DNA from: Iamia sp. SCSIO 61187
GTDB taxonomy: Bacteria > Actinomycetota > Acidimicrobiia > Acidimicrobiales > Iamiaceae
NCBI RefSeq assembly: GCF_019443745.1
Contig: NZ_CP050948.1
Span: 434,001-498,000 of the forward strand
Direction of reading: 5' to 3'
DNA: 64,000 nt
Made by a program: the position numbers and the translations under genes. Of this stretch, positions 8,170 through 16,948 are shown piece after piece. Under the pieces are notes generated by a model that saw nothing but the letters and a program-made list of their open reading frames with translations, searched no databases and was not told the origin of the DNA. The first letter of the stretch is position 1; each line of letters starts with the position of its first letter.

Positions 8170-10353
8170 TCAGGGGGCGAGGATCTCGCTGGTGTCGGCG
8201 TTGGTGGCCAGGACCTCGCCGTCGGCGCCGGTGAGGCTGAGGTCGAGGGTCAGCGGCCCGGGAGCGTCGGGGACGACGAGCTGGATCGTGGTCACCCGCA
8301 CGCAGGCGTCCGGTCCGACGTCGCCCCGCGCCCGCCACGTGTGCTCCCCGCCCGGCCACGTCGCGGTCACCGTGGCCTCCATGCCCTCCACCGCGGTCCG
8401 GAGATCGCTCACCACGTGCACGTCGAGGGCGAGGGCGTCCCCCGGCTCGACGCCGGCCGGCAGCCGGTCGGCGACCACGATCACCGGACGGCACGCCGCC
8501 CGCAGCGCCTCCCACGCCGGCTTGGGGATGCGGGCGTGGTCGACCAGGGCGGCGCTCACGGCCGGCTGGGCGTCGGTCATGGTGTGGACGACGACGCCGC
8601 CGGTCGGGCGGTACTTGAGCCGGCGGAGCTCCTCCACCTGGCGGCGCACGACGACGGCCTGGTGCGCCTGGGTGGCGGCCTTCCACGTCTCGTAGGTGGC
8701 GAAGTCCGCCGGGGGGACGTGGCGCTCGAACAGCCGGCGGGCCAGGCCGTGGCCTCGGACCAGGCGGTCCCAGTCGAGGTCGGGCCAGGCCGCGGCGTCG
8801 ACGAAGTCGTCGGTCGCGGGCACCGACGCCGGCCCCATGACGGTCACGAAGCGCACGAAGCGGGGGAGCAGGCGGGCGAACCCCGGCAGCTGGCGCTCGT
8901 CCCCGTCGCCCCAGCCGAACGAGAGGTGGGAGTCGGTGCCGTCGATCTTGGGCGGGTGGGGGGCCACGCCGGAGTGGGCCACGACGGGGCGGGTGCCGTC
9001 CTCGCGCTGGAGGGCCCGCTTGATCGAGCGGTCGAGCACCGAGGCGTTCCACGACGGGACCTGCTGGCGCAGCGCCCGCCGGCCCACCGACGCCGGGACC
9101 GGACCGATCTCGGCATCGACCTCGACCGGGAAGGGCTCGTCGTGGCCGCACCAGATGGCCACCGACGGGTGGTGGCCGAGCAGGTCGACGGCCTCGCGGG
9201 CCTGGCGCACGGCCTGCTTGCGCAGGGTGCGGGCGTAGCCGCCGTGGAGGGGGAGGTCCTGCCACAGGAGGAGGCCGGCCTCGTCGGCCGCGTCGTAGAG
9301 GGCGGGGTGGCCGATGTGGGCGTGGACGCGCAGGAGGTCGAGCCCGGCGTCGACGGCGCGCCGGACGTCGGCCCGCACCTCCTCGTCGGTGGCGGCGGCC
9401 AGCGCCGCCCGGGTGGGGAGGTACGTCGCCCCCTTGAGGAAGAGGCGCTCGCCGTTGACCGAGGCCACCCACCCACGCACGTCGACCTGGCGGAACCCCA
9501 CCCGCCGGGTCCGGCGGTCGCTCACCTCGACGGCGGCGTCCTCGTCGTCGGAGACCGGGATGCCCACCGCCACGTCGACGTCGTGGAGGGGCTGGCCGCC
9601 GAGGGCGTGGGGCCACCACAGGTCGGGCTCGGGCACGACGGCGATCCACGTCAGCTGGTTCTCGCCGGCGGCGAGGGTGTGGCGCTCCACGACCTCCACG
9701 CCCGCCACCGTGGTCCGGACCTCGGCGGTCGTCGGGCTGCACGCGTCGAGCACCGCCCGCACCTGGACGACGCCCTGCTCCTCCGACGCCTCCCGGCACA
9801 GCACCCGGAGGTGGCGGATGCGGATCGGCCCGGTGCGCTCGAGCCGGACCGGGCGCCAGATGCCGCCGGGGTTGGCGGCCGGGTCGATGGCGTCGGAGTG
9901 CTGGAAGCTGCCGGTCAGGTTGCGCTTGGCGGCCAGGTTCGACGGCCGGGAGCACGCCAGCTCGACCCCGAGCACGTGGTCGGTCCGCTCGGCCAGGGCC
10001 TCGGTCACCTCGAAGGCGTGGGGGAAGAAGTAGCCCTCGGTGTCACCCACGTAGGCGCCGTCGAGCCAGACGTCGCCCTGGTAGAAGCAGCCGTCGAGGA
10101 CCAGCCACCAGCGGTCCTCCCCGGTGGGCCGGTCGTGGGTGAACCGCCGCCGGTGGAGGAGCGGACCGTCGGTGGCGGCGAAGGCCGGCGTCGACCGCCA
10201 GTGCCCGGGGACCTCGATGGCCTCCCAGCGGTCGTCGTCGCCGACGTCGTCGAGCCAGGTGCGGCGCAGGTCGTCGTCGGCGACGAGCGCCTGCCACCGT
10301 CCGGAGAGGTCGGTGCCGGCGGGTGCCGGGTCGGACGTGTTCGCGATCGACAT
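8170..10353 (-). CDS. Glycoside hydrolase family 2-like protein, catalytic nucleophile missing
   Basis: 727 residues from the ATG encoding MSIANTSD. The order matches GH2 beta-mannosidase/galactosidase-like enzymes: a jelly-roll sugar-binding domain (~10-180; GHWRSTP, LDGCFYQGDVWLDG), an Ig-like domain (~190-300), a TIM barrel (~300-610; FLKGATYLPTR, LLLWQDLPL) and a C-terminal beta domain. The acid/base Glu is present in WCGHDEP (E406). At the nucleophile site, where homologues read like FVTEFGAQ, this protein reads RFVTVMGPAS with Val505 in place of Glu. It is therefore unlikely to act as a normal retaining glycosidase and may be a binding protein or have altered chemistry. No signal peptide is seen. 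Confidence 0.85.
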   Translation of the reverse strand: MSIANTSDPAPAGTDLSGRWQALVADDDLRRTWLDDVGDDDRWEAIEVPGHWRSTPAFAATDGPLLHRRRFTHDRPTGEDRWWLVLDGCFYQGDVWLDGAYVGDTEGYFFPHAFEVTEALAERTDHVLGVELACSRPSNLAAKRNLTGSFQHSDAIDPAANPGGIWRPVRLERTGPIRIRHLRVLCREASEEQGVVQVRAVLDACSPTTAEVRTTVAGVEVVERHTLAAGENQLTWIAVVPEPDLWWPHALGGQPLHDVDVAVGIPVSDDEDAAVEVSDRRTRRVGFRQVDVRGWVASVNGERLFLKGATYLPTRAALAAATDEEVRADVRRAVDAGLDLLRVHAHIGHPALYDAADEAGLLLWQDLPLHGGYARTLRKQAVRQAREAVDLLGHHPSVAIWCGHDEPFPVEVDAEIGPVPASVGRRALRQQVPSWNASVLDRSIKRALQREDGTRPVVAHSGVAPHPPKIDGTDSHLSFGWGDGDERQLPGFARLLPRFVRFVTVMGPASVPATDDFVDAAAWPDLDWDRLVRGHGLARRLFERHVPPADFATYETWKAATQAHQAVVVRRQVEELRRLKYRPTGGVVVHTMTDAQPAVSAALVDHARIPKPAWEALRAACRPVIVVADRLPAGVEPGDALALDVHVVSDLRTAVEGMEATVTATWPGGEHTWRARGDVGPDACVRVTTIQLVVPDAPGPLTLDLSLTGADGEVLATNADTSEILAP

Positions 10354-10488
10354 GTCCTCGGCTTCGCCTCGGAGGTAGGGCACTGGGCTGGCTGGGTCGC
10401 CTCGCCGGGCGGCTCGGCTCCATGGAGGCGAGACGCTACCCCTCGGCCCGACCGTCACTCCCGGGGCCCGACCGGGGCGGACGCTCGG

Positions 10489-10494
10489 TAGGTT
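10489..10494 (+). promoter_or_regulatory. Putative -10 box (TAGGTT), leaderless start
   Basis: TAGGTT ends seven bases before the ATG of the AAA+ ATPase gene and no Shine-Dalgarno sequence intervenes. It is one of a recurrent set of TANNNT boxes at 6-8 nt from start codons. Confidence 0.45.
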
Positions 10495-10501
10495 GGCCCC
10501 C

Positions 10502-11905
10502 ATGTCGAACCGCCCTGCCACCCTCGGCCAGCTGCGAGCGTCGGGCTGGCGCTCGGTGCCCGTGAAGCAGGAGATCCAGCGCAACGCCCTGGCCAAGGTC
10601 CGGGCCGGCGAGCCGCTCGTCGACGGGGTGATGGGCTACGAGGACACCGTCCTCCCCCAGCTCGAGAACGCCGTCCTGGCCGGGCACGACATCGTGTTCC
10701 TGGGCGAGCGGGGCCAGGCCAAGACCCGGATGATCCGCTCCCTCACCGGGCTGCTCGACGAGTGGCTGCCGATCGTCGCCGGGTCCGAGATCCTCGACGA
10801 CCCCTACGCCCCCGTGTCCCGCCCCGCCCGTGACCTCCTCGAGCACAAGGGCGAGGACACGCCGATCGAGTGGGTGCACCGCGACGACCGCTTCGGCGAG
10901 AAGCTGGCCACGCCGGACACCTCGATCGCCGACCTCATCGGCGAGGTCGACCCCATCAAGGTCGCCGAGGGCCGCTACCTGGCCGACGAGCTCACGCTCC
11001 ACTACGGCCTCGTGCCCCGCACCAACCGCGGCATCTTCGCCATCAACGAGCTGCCCGACCTGTCCGAGCGCATCCAGGTCGGCCTGTTGAACGTGCTCGA
11101 GGAGCGCGACATCCAGATCCGGGGCTACAAGGTCCGGCTCCCGCTCGACGTGCTGCTCGTCGCCTCGGCCAACCCCGAGGACTACACCAACCGGGGCCGC
11201 ATCATCACCCCGCTCAAGGACCGCTTCGGCGCCCAGATCCGCACCCACTACCCGCTCGAGGTCGACACCGAGGTCGCCATCGCCAAGCAGGAGGCCCGGC
11301 CCTTCGAGGTCGAGGGGGTCGACGTGCGCATCCCCGAGTGGATGGACGAGATCGTCGCCACCTTCAGCCACCTGGCCCGCGGGTCGAGCAACATCAGCCA
11401 GCGCTCGGGCGTGTCGGTCCGCCTCACCGTGTCGAACCGGGAGACCATGGTGGCCAACGCCGTGCGCCGGTCGCTGCGGCTGGGCGAGGACGTCGTCGCC
11501 CCGCGCATCAGCGACCTCGACGCCCTGGCCTCGTCGACGATGGGCAAGGTCGAGGTCGAGTCGTTCGAGGAGGGCCGCGAGGGCGACATCATCGGCAAGC
11601 TCCTCAGCCAGGCGGTGCTCACCGTCTTCCGCGACCGCATCGGCACCGGCGTGGCCGGCCCCGTCGTCGACAGCTTCGACGACGGCGAGGTCATCCACAC
11701 CGGCGAGGACGTCCGCGTCGCCGACTACGCCGCTCGCCTCGACGAGCGCCCCGGCCTGGCCGAGATCGTCGACGAGCTGGCCGGCGAGTCGGCCACCCCG
11801 GCCGAGCGGGCCAGCGCCGCCGAGCTCGTGCTCGAGGGCCTCCACCTCTCCAAGCGCCTCAACAAGGACGCCGTCGGCGCCCGCGCCACCTACCGAGGTC
11901 GCTGA
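10502..11905 (+). CDS. MoxR/magnesium-chelatase-type AAA+ ATPase
   Basis: 467 residues. Walker A is GERGQAKTR (~residue 75). Walker B corresponds to GIFAINELPDL (~180), followed by a sensor-1 region LLVASANPEDY and the arginine-finger segment LKDRFGAQIRTHYP. This is the ChlI/MoxR branch of AAA+ ATPases, which remodel or insert metals into client proteins together with a von Willebrand A partner. The matching VWA protein is encoded at 13297-15303. No chlorophyll or cobalamin chelatase genes are near, so a chaperone-like MoxR-VWA role is more likely than tetrapyrrole metallation. The client is unknown. Confidence 0.88.
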   Translation: MSNRPATLGQLRASGWRSVPVKQEIQRNALAKVRAGEPLVDGVMGYEDTVLPQLENAVLAGHDIVFLGERGQAKTRMIRSLTGLLDEWLPIVAGSEILDDPYAPVSRPARDLLEHKGEDTPIEWVHRDDRFGEKLATPDTSIADLIGEVDPIKVAEGRYLADELTLHYGLVPRTNRGIFAINELPDLSERIQVGLLNVLEERDIQIRGYKVRLPLDVLLVASANPEDYTNRGRIITPLKDRFGAQIRTHYPLEVDTEVAIAKQEARPFEVEGVDVRIPEWMDEIVATFSHLARGSSNISQRSGVSVRLTVSNRETMVANAVRRSLRLGEDVVAPRISDLDALASSTMGKVEVESFEEGREGDIIGKLLSQAVLTVFRDRIGTGVAGPVVDSFDDGEVIHTGEDVRVADYAARLDERPGLAEIVDELAGESATPAERASAAELVLEGLHLSKRLNKDAVGARATYRGR

Positions 11906-11924
11906 CGTCGAGCTCGTCACGGCG

Positions 11925-11943
11925 GTGCACCGCTGCGGTGCAC
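11925..11943. terminator. Hairpin between convergent genes
   Basis: gtgcacc (11925-11931) and ggtgcac (11937-11943) form a 7-bp stem with loop gctgc in the 55-bp gap between two convergent stop codons. A terminator is likely for both genes. Confidence 0.5.
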
Positions 11944-11960
11944 GTCCGTGCTGAGAACGG

Positions 11961-13184
11961 TCAGCCTGAGGCCCAGGGCTTGGAGCAGTCCCAGACGGCC
12001 TGGAGGCGGTCGACGCCCGGGCCCTCCCAGGCGTCGGGGTCGTCGGCTCGGCAGCGGACGTCGGTCACGAGGGCGCCCCACGCCGGGTCGAAGGTCAGCT
12101 CGCCCCCGGTGGCGGCGTTGGGGTTGTCCGGCTGGACCAGGGTGATGCTCACGACGGCGTAGAGGAGCTGCGCCGCCACGAGGGCGGCGAGCACCCGGGG
12201 CCGGTCGCCGAGCGCCCGGGCCAGCAGGAGGGCGAGGCCGACGAGCGTCGGGAGCAGGTGGCCCATCTTCCACGGGAACCGCAGGAACAGCAGCTGGGAC
12301 GCGACGACGGTGATCAGCCCCAGCCGCACCAGCCAGTCGGCCCGCCACCGCAGCAGCACCCGCCCGAGCGCCGGCAGGGCCAGCACGAGCACGACGGCGG
12401 CGAAGGGCCCGACGAAGTAGAGGTCTTTGACGAGGAACCGGCCGACCTGGACGAAGAAGGTCGAGGTGGGCACGTCGTTCTGGGCGAACGCCAGCGACGA
12501 GTCGGCGGCCCGGTACGACGGGACGTAGAGCACCAGGCCGACGAGGGCAGCGGTCGCCCCGGCGGCGAGGGCATGGGCCCAGGGGGCGGCCCGATCGGCC
12601 GGGTCCCCCGACTGCGGCTCGAGGGCGTGGGCCAGGACGAGCCCGCCCACGAGGAAGGCGGTCGACGATCGGCACCCGACGGCGAGGCCGGCGAGCACCC
12701 CGGCGCCCAGGGCGCCGCCCCGCGTCGGCCGGGAGCGGAGCACGAGGGCGGCACCGGCCCACAGGGCCAGGGCCCACAGGAAGTCCACGGTGGAGGTGGC
12801 GGCCACGAGGAACCACGGGTTGGCCACCACCACGGCGACGGCCAGCTCCACGCGGCGCACCCCCTCCCGTCGGAGCAGGACGACCAGCACCGCGACCAGG
12901 GCGATGGCGGCCGCCAGGGCGCCGAGGTTGGGGCCGACGGTGCCGCCGACCCACTCGAGCACCCCGACCGCGGCCTCGTGGACCGGCGCCCCGGGGGCCC
13001 GGCTCGGCATGTAGTCGCCGTCGCGGACGATCGTCCGCCCCGACCGGATCACGGCGCCCACGTCGAGGTCGGTCCCCGGCCCCAGGAACGTCATCGGCAC
13101 GAGGGCCACCACCACCGCCACCCCGGCCGCCACCCACCGCCGGTCGACGCGAGCGTCGACGGGCGCGGCGGCTTCGGCGGTCAC
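11961..13184 (-). CDS. Polytopic membrane protein, GT-C glycosyltransferase-like
   Basis: 407 residues from the GTG; the upstream extension of the frame overlaps the divergent VWA gene and is not protein-like. About ten hydrophobic segments are visible (for example AAGVAVVVALVPMTFLG, NPWFLVAATSTVDFLWALAL, LLPTLVGLALLLARALG). An acidic pair early in the first extracytoplasmic loop (GPGTDLD) and the segment DYMPSRAPGAPVHEA resemble GT-C mannosyl/arabinosyltransferases that use polyprenyl-phosphate sugars, but no decisive motif is seen. It is inserted in the opposite orientation between the AAA+ ATPase and its VWA partner. The function call is tentative; the membrane nature is certain. Confidence 0.7.
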   Translation of the reverse strand: MTAEAAAPVDARVDRRWVAAGVAVVVALVPMTFLGPGTDLDVGAVIRSGRTIVRDGDYMPSRAPGAPVHEAAVGVLEWVGGTVGPNLGALAAAIALVAVLVVLLRREGVRRVELAVAVVVANPWFLVAATSTVDFLWALALWAGAALVLRSRPTRGGALGAGVLAGLAVGCRSSTAFLVGGLVLAHALEPQSGDPADRAAPWAHALAAGATAALVGLVLYVPSYRAADSSLAFAQNDVPTSTFFVQVGRFLVKDLYFVGPFAAVVLVLALPALGRVLLRWRADWLVRLGLITVVASQLLFLRFPWKMGHLLPTLVGLALLLARALGDRPRVLAALVAAQLLYAVVSITLVQPDNPNAATGGELTFDPAWGALVTDVRCRADDPDAWEGPGVDRLQAVWDCSKPWASG

Positions 13185-13234
13185 CCGCCCATCCTGTCCG
13201 CTGGGGCCGACATCCGATGAAGCGGTCGGAGTGG

Positions 13235-13263
13235 GGTCGGAGTGGGTCTGACCCACTCCGACC
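13235..13263. repeat. Perfect palindrome in divergent promoter region (GGGTCTGACCC core)
   Basis: Arms ggtcggagtgggt/acccactccgacc flank the loop ctg, with part of the arm also repeated just outside (cggtcggagtgg at 13223). Unlike most members of this family it lies between divergent starts (13184 and 13297), where it could block read-through or act as an operator. Confidence 0.6.
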
Positions 13264-13283
13264 ACTCCGCCCGCTGACGGCGG

Positions 13284-13289
13284 TAGCGT
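13284..13289 (+). promoter_or_regulatory. Putative -10 box (TAGCGT), leaderless start
   Basis: TAGCGT ends seven bases before the GTG of the VWA gene. No Shine-Dalgarno sequence is present, matching the other leaderless-type starts. Confidence 0.45.
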
Positions 13290-13296
13290 CGGCTCC

Positions 13297-15303
13297 GTGA
13301 CCTCACGATTCCGGTACTCGCGGTGGGACGGGACGCAGACCGGGTTCGAGTTCGACGCCGACGACGTCCTCGGCGAGGTCACCGACGACCTGCTCTACCA
13401 CGGCGACCTGAGCGCGGCCCTCCGCCGGCTGATGCAGCAGGGCTTCACCGACCGCAACGGCGAGGAGGTTCAGGGCGTCCGGGACCTGCTCGAGCGGCTC
13501 CGCGAGGCCCGGCGCGAGCGCCTCGAGAGCGCCGACCTCGGCGGGGCCTACGAGGACATCGCCCAGCGGCTGCGCGAGGTCATCGAGCAAGACGCCGAGG
13601 CCATCGACGCCTTCGAGCAGGAGGCGCGCGACTCGGGCGACGCCCGCCGCCAGGAGCTCACCGAGCAGGTCGCCCAGCAGCGACGCGACGACCTGGCCGG
13701 TCTCCCGCCCGACCTCGCCGGCCAGGTGCGGGCCCTGCAGGAGCACGACTTCACCTCCGACGAGGCCCGCGACGCCTTCGACCAGCTCCTCGACGACCTG
13801 CGCAAGGAGATGGTCGAGTCCTGGTTCAAGGGCATGTCCGAGGCCATGGCCGACCCCGACCCCGAGGCCATGGCCCGGGTGAAGGACATGTTCGCCGCCC
13901 TCAACGAGATGCTCGAGCAGCGGGCGGCCGGGCGCGAGCCCGACTTCGCCTCGTTCATGGAGCGCTTCGGCGACATGTTCCCGGAGAACCCGACGAACCT
14001 CGACGAGCTGCTCGAGGCCATGGCCCGCCGGATGGCGGCCATGCAGTCGATGCTCGCCTCCATGACCCCCGAGCAGCGCAGCCAGCTCCAGCAGCTGTCG
14101 GACGCCCTGATGGAGGACATGGACCTCCGGTGGCAGCTCGACCAGCTCGGCGCCAACCTGCGCCAGCTGTTCCCCGACGCCGGGTGGGGGCGTCGCTACG
14201 ACTTCAGCGGCACCGATCCCCTGAGCTTCGCCGAGGCCGCCGGCCTGATGGACGAGCTGGGCGACCTCGACCAGCTCGAGCAGCTCCTCACCCGGGCGTC
14301 GTCACCCGGCGCCCTGGGCGACGTCGACCTCGACCGGGCCCGTCAGCTCCTCGGCGACGAGGCCGCCCAGAGCCTCGAGCGGATGGGCGAGCTGGTGGAG
14401 ATGCTCACCGAGGCCGGCCTCATCGAGCAGCGCGAGGGGCGCCTGGAGCTGACCCCGAACGGTCTCCGCCGCATCGGCCGCAACGCCCTGCGCGACATCT
14501 TCGCCAAGCTCGACCCGACCCGGCTGGGCCGCCACGAGACCGACCGCAACGGCAGCGGGCACGAGCGGGCCGACGAGACCAAGGCCTACGAGTTCGGCGA
14601 CCCGTTCAACCTCCACATCGAGCGCACGATCCGCAACGCTCTCGGCCGCCAGGGCGGCGGCACGCCGGTGCGCCTCACCCCCGACGACTTCGAGGTCGAG
14701 CGGACCGAGCACACGACCCGGGCGTCGACCGTGCTGATGATCGACCTGTCGCTGTCGATGCCCATGCGCGACAACTTCCTGCCGGCCAAGAAGGTCGCCA
14801 TGGCGCTGCACCACCTGATCACCACCCAGTACCCGCGGGACTTCATCGGACTGGTCGGCTTCAGCGAGGTGGCCCGACCGATCGTCGCCCACGAGCTGCC
14901 CGAGGTGTCGTGGGACTTCGTCTACGGCACCAACATGCAGCACGGCTTCATGCTCGCCCGCAAGATGCTCTCGGGCCGGGGCGGCACCAAGCAGATCATC
15001 ATGGTCACCGACGGCGAGCCGACCGCCCACCTCACCGAGCGGGGCGACCCCGTCTTCCACTACCCCCCGGTCCAGGAGACGATCGACGCCACCCTGACCG
15101 AGGTGCTGCGGGCGACGCGCGAGGGCATCCGCATCAACACGTTCATGCTCGACGCCACCCCGTACCTCCAGCGCTTCATCGAGCGCCTCACCGAGCTCAA
15201 CCGGGGCCGGGCCTTCTTCACCACGCCCGAGACCCTCGGTGACTACGTGCTGGTCGACTTCATCGAGCAGCGCCGCAACATGTCCCGCCGCCGCGCCGGC
15301 TGA
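13297..15303 (+). CDS. von Willebrand factor A domain protein, partner of MoxR-type ATPase
   Basis: 668 residues. The first ~460 are acidic and helix-rich with many E/Q/R heptads (coiled-coil-like; LLERLREARRERLESADLGG) and methionine-rich stretches (EAMARRMAAMQSMLASM). The C-terminal ~200 residues are a VWA domain with the MIDAS motif DLSLSM near residue 480, GRGGTKQIIMVTDGEP supplying the later metal-binding positions, and a conserved ending. Such proteins pair with ChlI/MoxR ATPases (gene at 10502-11905), the VWA module binding the client through a divalent ion. GTG start chosen from the -10 spacing and from the position of the divergent neighbour. Confidence 0.88.
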   Translation: MTSRFRYSRWDGTQTGFEFDADDVLGEVTDDLLYHGDLSAALRRLMQQGFTDRNGEEVQGVRDLLERLREARRERLESADLGGAYEDIAQRLREVIEQDAEAIDAFEQEARDSGDARRQELTEQVAQQRRDDLAGLPPDLAGQVRALQEHDFTSDEARDAFDQLLDDLRKEMVESWFKGMSEAMADPDPEAMARVKDMFAALNEMLEQRAAGREPDFASFMERFGDMFPENPTNLDELLEAMARRMAAMQSMLASMTPEQRSQLQQLSDALMEDMDLRWQLDQLGANLRQLFPDAGWGRRYDFSGTDPLSFAEAAGLMDELGDLDQLEQLLTRASSPGALGDVDLDRARQLLGDEAAQSLERMGELVEMLTEAGLIEQREGRLELTPNGLRRIGRNALRDIFAKLDPTRLGRHETDRNGSGHERADETKAYEFGDPFNLHIERTIRNALGRQGGGTPVRLTPDDFEVERTEHTTRASTVLMIDLSLSMPMRDNFLPAKKVAMALHHLITTQYPRDFIGLVGFSEVARPIVAHELPEVSWDFVYGTNMQHGFMLARKMLSGRGGTKQIIMVTDGEPTAHLTERGDPVFHYPPVQETIDATLTEVLRATREGIRINTFMLDATPYLQRFIERLTELNRGRAFFTTPETLGDYVLVDFIEQRRNMSRRRAG

Positions 15304-15682
15304 GCCGCCCCAGGGGGTGCCGGACCGACGGTCGCTTCGTGCCTGCACGCGACCTGCGCGACCATCCTGACGCGACGTCGCGGGCCATCCGGTCGCGGCT
15401 GGCGTGGGTCGGTCGTACCGATGGCTCGGACGGTGCTGGTGCTGCGGGTTGGTGGAGTGGCTGTCGGCTCGGTGGGTCGGGACCGAGGGGGTGTCGCTGG
15501 CGGGTCTGTGGTGCCGTTCCGGGCGGGGCGCTGTGCGGCTTCCTGAGCGCCTCGACGGCGCCTGCGGTCCACCTGCCCACAACCGAACCGAGCGGCTCAC
15601 AGAGGCACACAGGGGCCGAGAAACTCCATGATTTCCTGGGTTTCCAGGGTTCGATTCCCGTCTGCCGGGTATCACTGGGGTC
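15304..15682. other. 379-bp gene-free stretch with tRNA 3'-end-like fragment
   Basis: No convincing coding frame is seen. Near the right end, 15645-15668, the sequence carries GGGTTCGATTCCC followed by gtctgccggg, which looks like the T-loop and acceptor 3' strand of a tRNA. Only three of the five T-stem pairs form and no matching 5' acceptor strand, D-arm or anticodon arm lies within 80 bases upstream, so it is not a functional tRNA gene. Such fragments are sometimes left by integration at tRNA genes. The following HNH gene starts 15 bp after it. The rest of the stretch shows nothing else I can name. Confidence 0.45.
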
Positions 15683-16861
15683 ATGTTCGAGGCGCTCGCC
15701 ACCACCATCTCCGACCTGGACATCCCGGTCGATGGCGACGCCCTCGACGAGGCGCTGTTCCTGCGTGATCGCCTCGACGCCAAGCTCTGCGAGGCCGTCT
15801 GCCGGTTCGATGACACCAACGAGTGGGACACCGCCGAGGGCTGCGCCTCGATGACCGCCTGGCTCCGCATCAAGGGGCGGATGACCAACAGCGACGCCCA
15901 ACGGATGGCCACCACCGCCCGCCGTCTCCGCCACCTCCCGGTGCTGCGCGCTGCCTGGGTGTCGGGTGAGGTGTCGGGTGGTCACGTCGCGGCGGTGGTG
16001 GCCAACCTCAACGACCGCACCGCCCCGCTGTTCCAGGCCGGCGAGGACGACCTCGTCCCCATGCTGGGCGGCCTGGACGTGGCCGGGGCGGTGGTGGCCA
16101 TGAAGTCCTGGGCTGCCCACGCCAAGGAGACCCTCGACGACGGCCACGAGGGTGAGCCCGACCCGGACCGCTCCGCGCACCTGTCGCCGACGCTGTCGGG
16201 TGGGCGGTTGGACGCGAACCTCGAGCCCGAGGCGTTCCACGCCGCCCAGGCCGCCCTCCGGTTGGCCATGGGCAACAAGACAGACGATGACGAGCGGACA
16301 CCCGCCCAACGGCGTCACGACGCCCTGGCCGAGATCTTCACCCACTTCCTCGACCACCAGTCCGACCACAAGGGCGGACGGCACCGCCCGCATGTGAACA
16401 TCACCATCGGCCTCGAGGAGCTCACCACGGGCCGCGGGCAGGGGTGCTTCGACGACGGCACACCGATCACCGCCGACGTCGCCCGGCGGCTGGCGTGTGA
16501 TGCGAACATCCACCGGGTCATCACCAAGGCGGATGGCACCGTGTTGGACTACGGACGGTCCACGCGGACGATCCCGGCGCCGTTGTTCCAGGCGCTGTGC
16601 ATCCGGGACAAGGGGTGCCGGTTCCCGGGCTGTGACCGACCAGCGCACCGCACCGACGGGCACCACGTCGCCGAGTGGATCGCCCACCGAGGACCGACGA
16701 ACCTGCGGAACCTGGTGCTGTTGTGCCGGTACCACCACGGCGTCGTCCACCGCCCCGGTTGGACCATCGAGCTCCAACCCGACGCCACCGTCATCATCAC
16801 CACCCCCGACGGACGCAAGCGACGATCCCAGCCCGTCGACCGACGGGCCCTCGCCGCCTGA
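15683..16861 (+). CDS. DUF222/HNH endonuclease, 13E12 repeat family
   Basis: 392 residues, intact. The N-terminal ~280 residues are the DUF222 helical domain (TAWLRIKGRMTNSDAQRMA, RHLPVLRAAWVSGEVSGGHV). The C-terminus is an HNH nuclease module with CRFPGCDRPAHRTDGHHV, then NLVLLCRYHHGVVHRPGW, which supplies two zinc-binding CxxC-like pairs and the catalytic His. Members are multi-copy in actinobacteria (the Mycobacterium REP13E12 repeats are one case, and phiRv1-type prophages integrate in them). They are often thought to be mobile or selfish, but the biological role is unsettled. A second, frameshifted and clearly diverged member lies at 40733-42231. Confidence 0.9.
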   Translation: MFEALATTISDLDIPVDGDALDEALFLRDRLDAKLCEAVCRFDDTNEWDTAEGCASMTAWLRIKGRMTNSDAQRMATTARRLRHLPVLRAAWVSGEVSGGHVAAVVANLNDRTAPLFQAGEDDLVPMLGGLDVAGAVVAMKSWAAHAKETLDDGHEGEPDPDRSAHLSPTLSGGRLDANLEPEAFHAAQAALRLAMGNKTDDDERTPAQRRHDALAEIFTHFLDHQSDHKGGRHRPHVNITIGLEELTTGRGQGCFDDGTPITADVARRLACDANIHRVITKADGTVLDYGRSTRTIPAPLFQALCIRDKGCRFPGCDRPAHRTDGHHVAEWIAHRGPTNLRNLVLLCRYHHGVVHRPGWTIELQPDATVIITTPDGRKRRSQPVDRRALAA

Positions 16862-16876
16862 CACCCGACACCACCA

Positions 16877-16903
16877 GGTGAGCCCGCCCCCGGCGGGCTC
16901 ACC
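16877..16903. terminator. 12-bp perfect hairpin between convergent genes
   Basis: ggtgagcccgcc (16877-16888) and ggcgggctcacc (16892-16903) with loop ccc. It lies between the HNH stop (16861) and the convergent tagI stop (16949). It is a strong GC-rich stem and therefore a probable bidirectional terminator, although no U-tract follows. Confidence 0.7.
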
Positions 16904-16948
16904 ACCGCGCCCGAACACGGAAGGTGGTTGGCGCTGCGGGGGCGGCGA

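Noticed and set aside
5282-10491. Very long open frames on both strands across 5.3-10.5 kb (over 1000 codons)
   Set aside because: They are antisense or out-of-frame shadows of the carotenoid oxygenase, FAD oxidoreductase and GH2 genes. Their translations are Arg/Pro/Gly-rich low-complexity sequence, as expected in GC-rich DNA.
10502-15303. Magnesium or cobalt chelatase for chlorophyll or cobalamin synthesis
   Set aside because: The AAA+ and VWA proteins fit the wider MoxR-VWA group. No large chelatase subunit or tetrapyrrole gene is in the neighbourhood.
15645-15668. Functional tRNA gene
   Set aside because: Only a T-loop-like part is present; the T-stem is incomplete and no acceptor 5' strand, D-arm or anticodon arm is found upstream.
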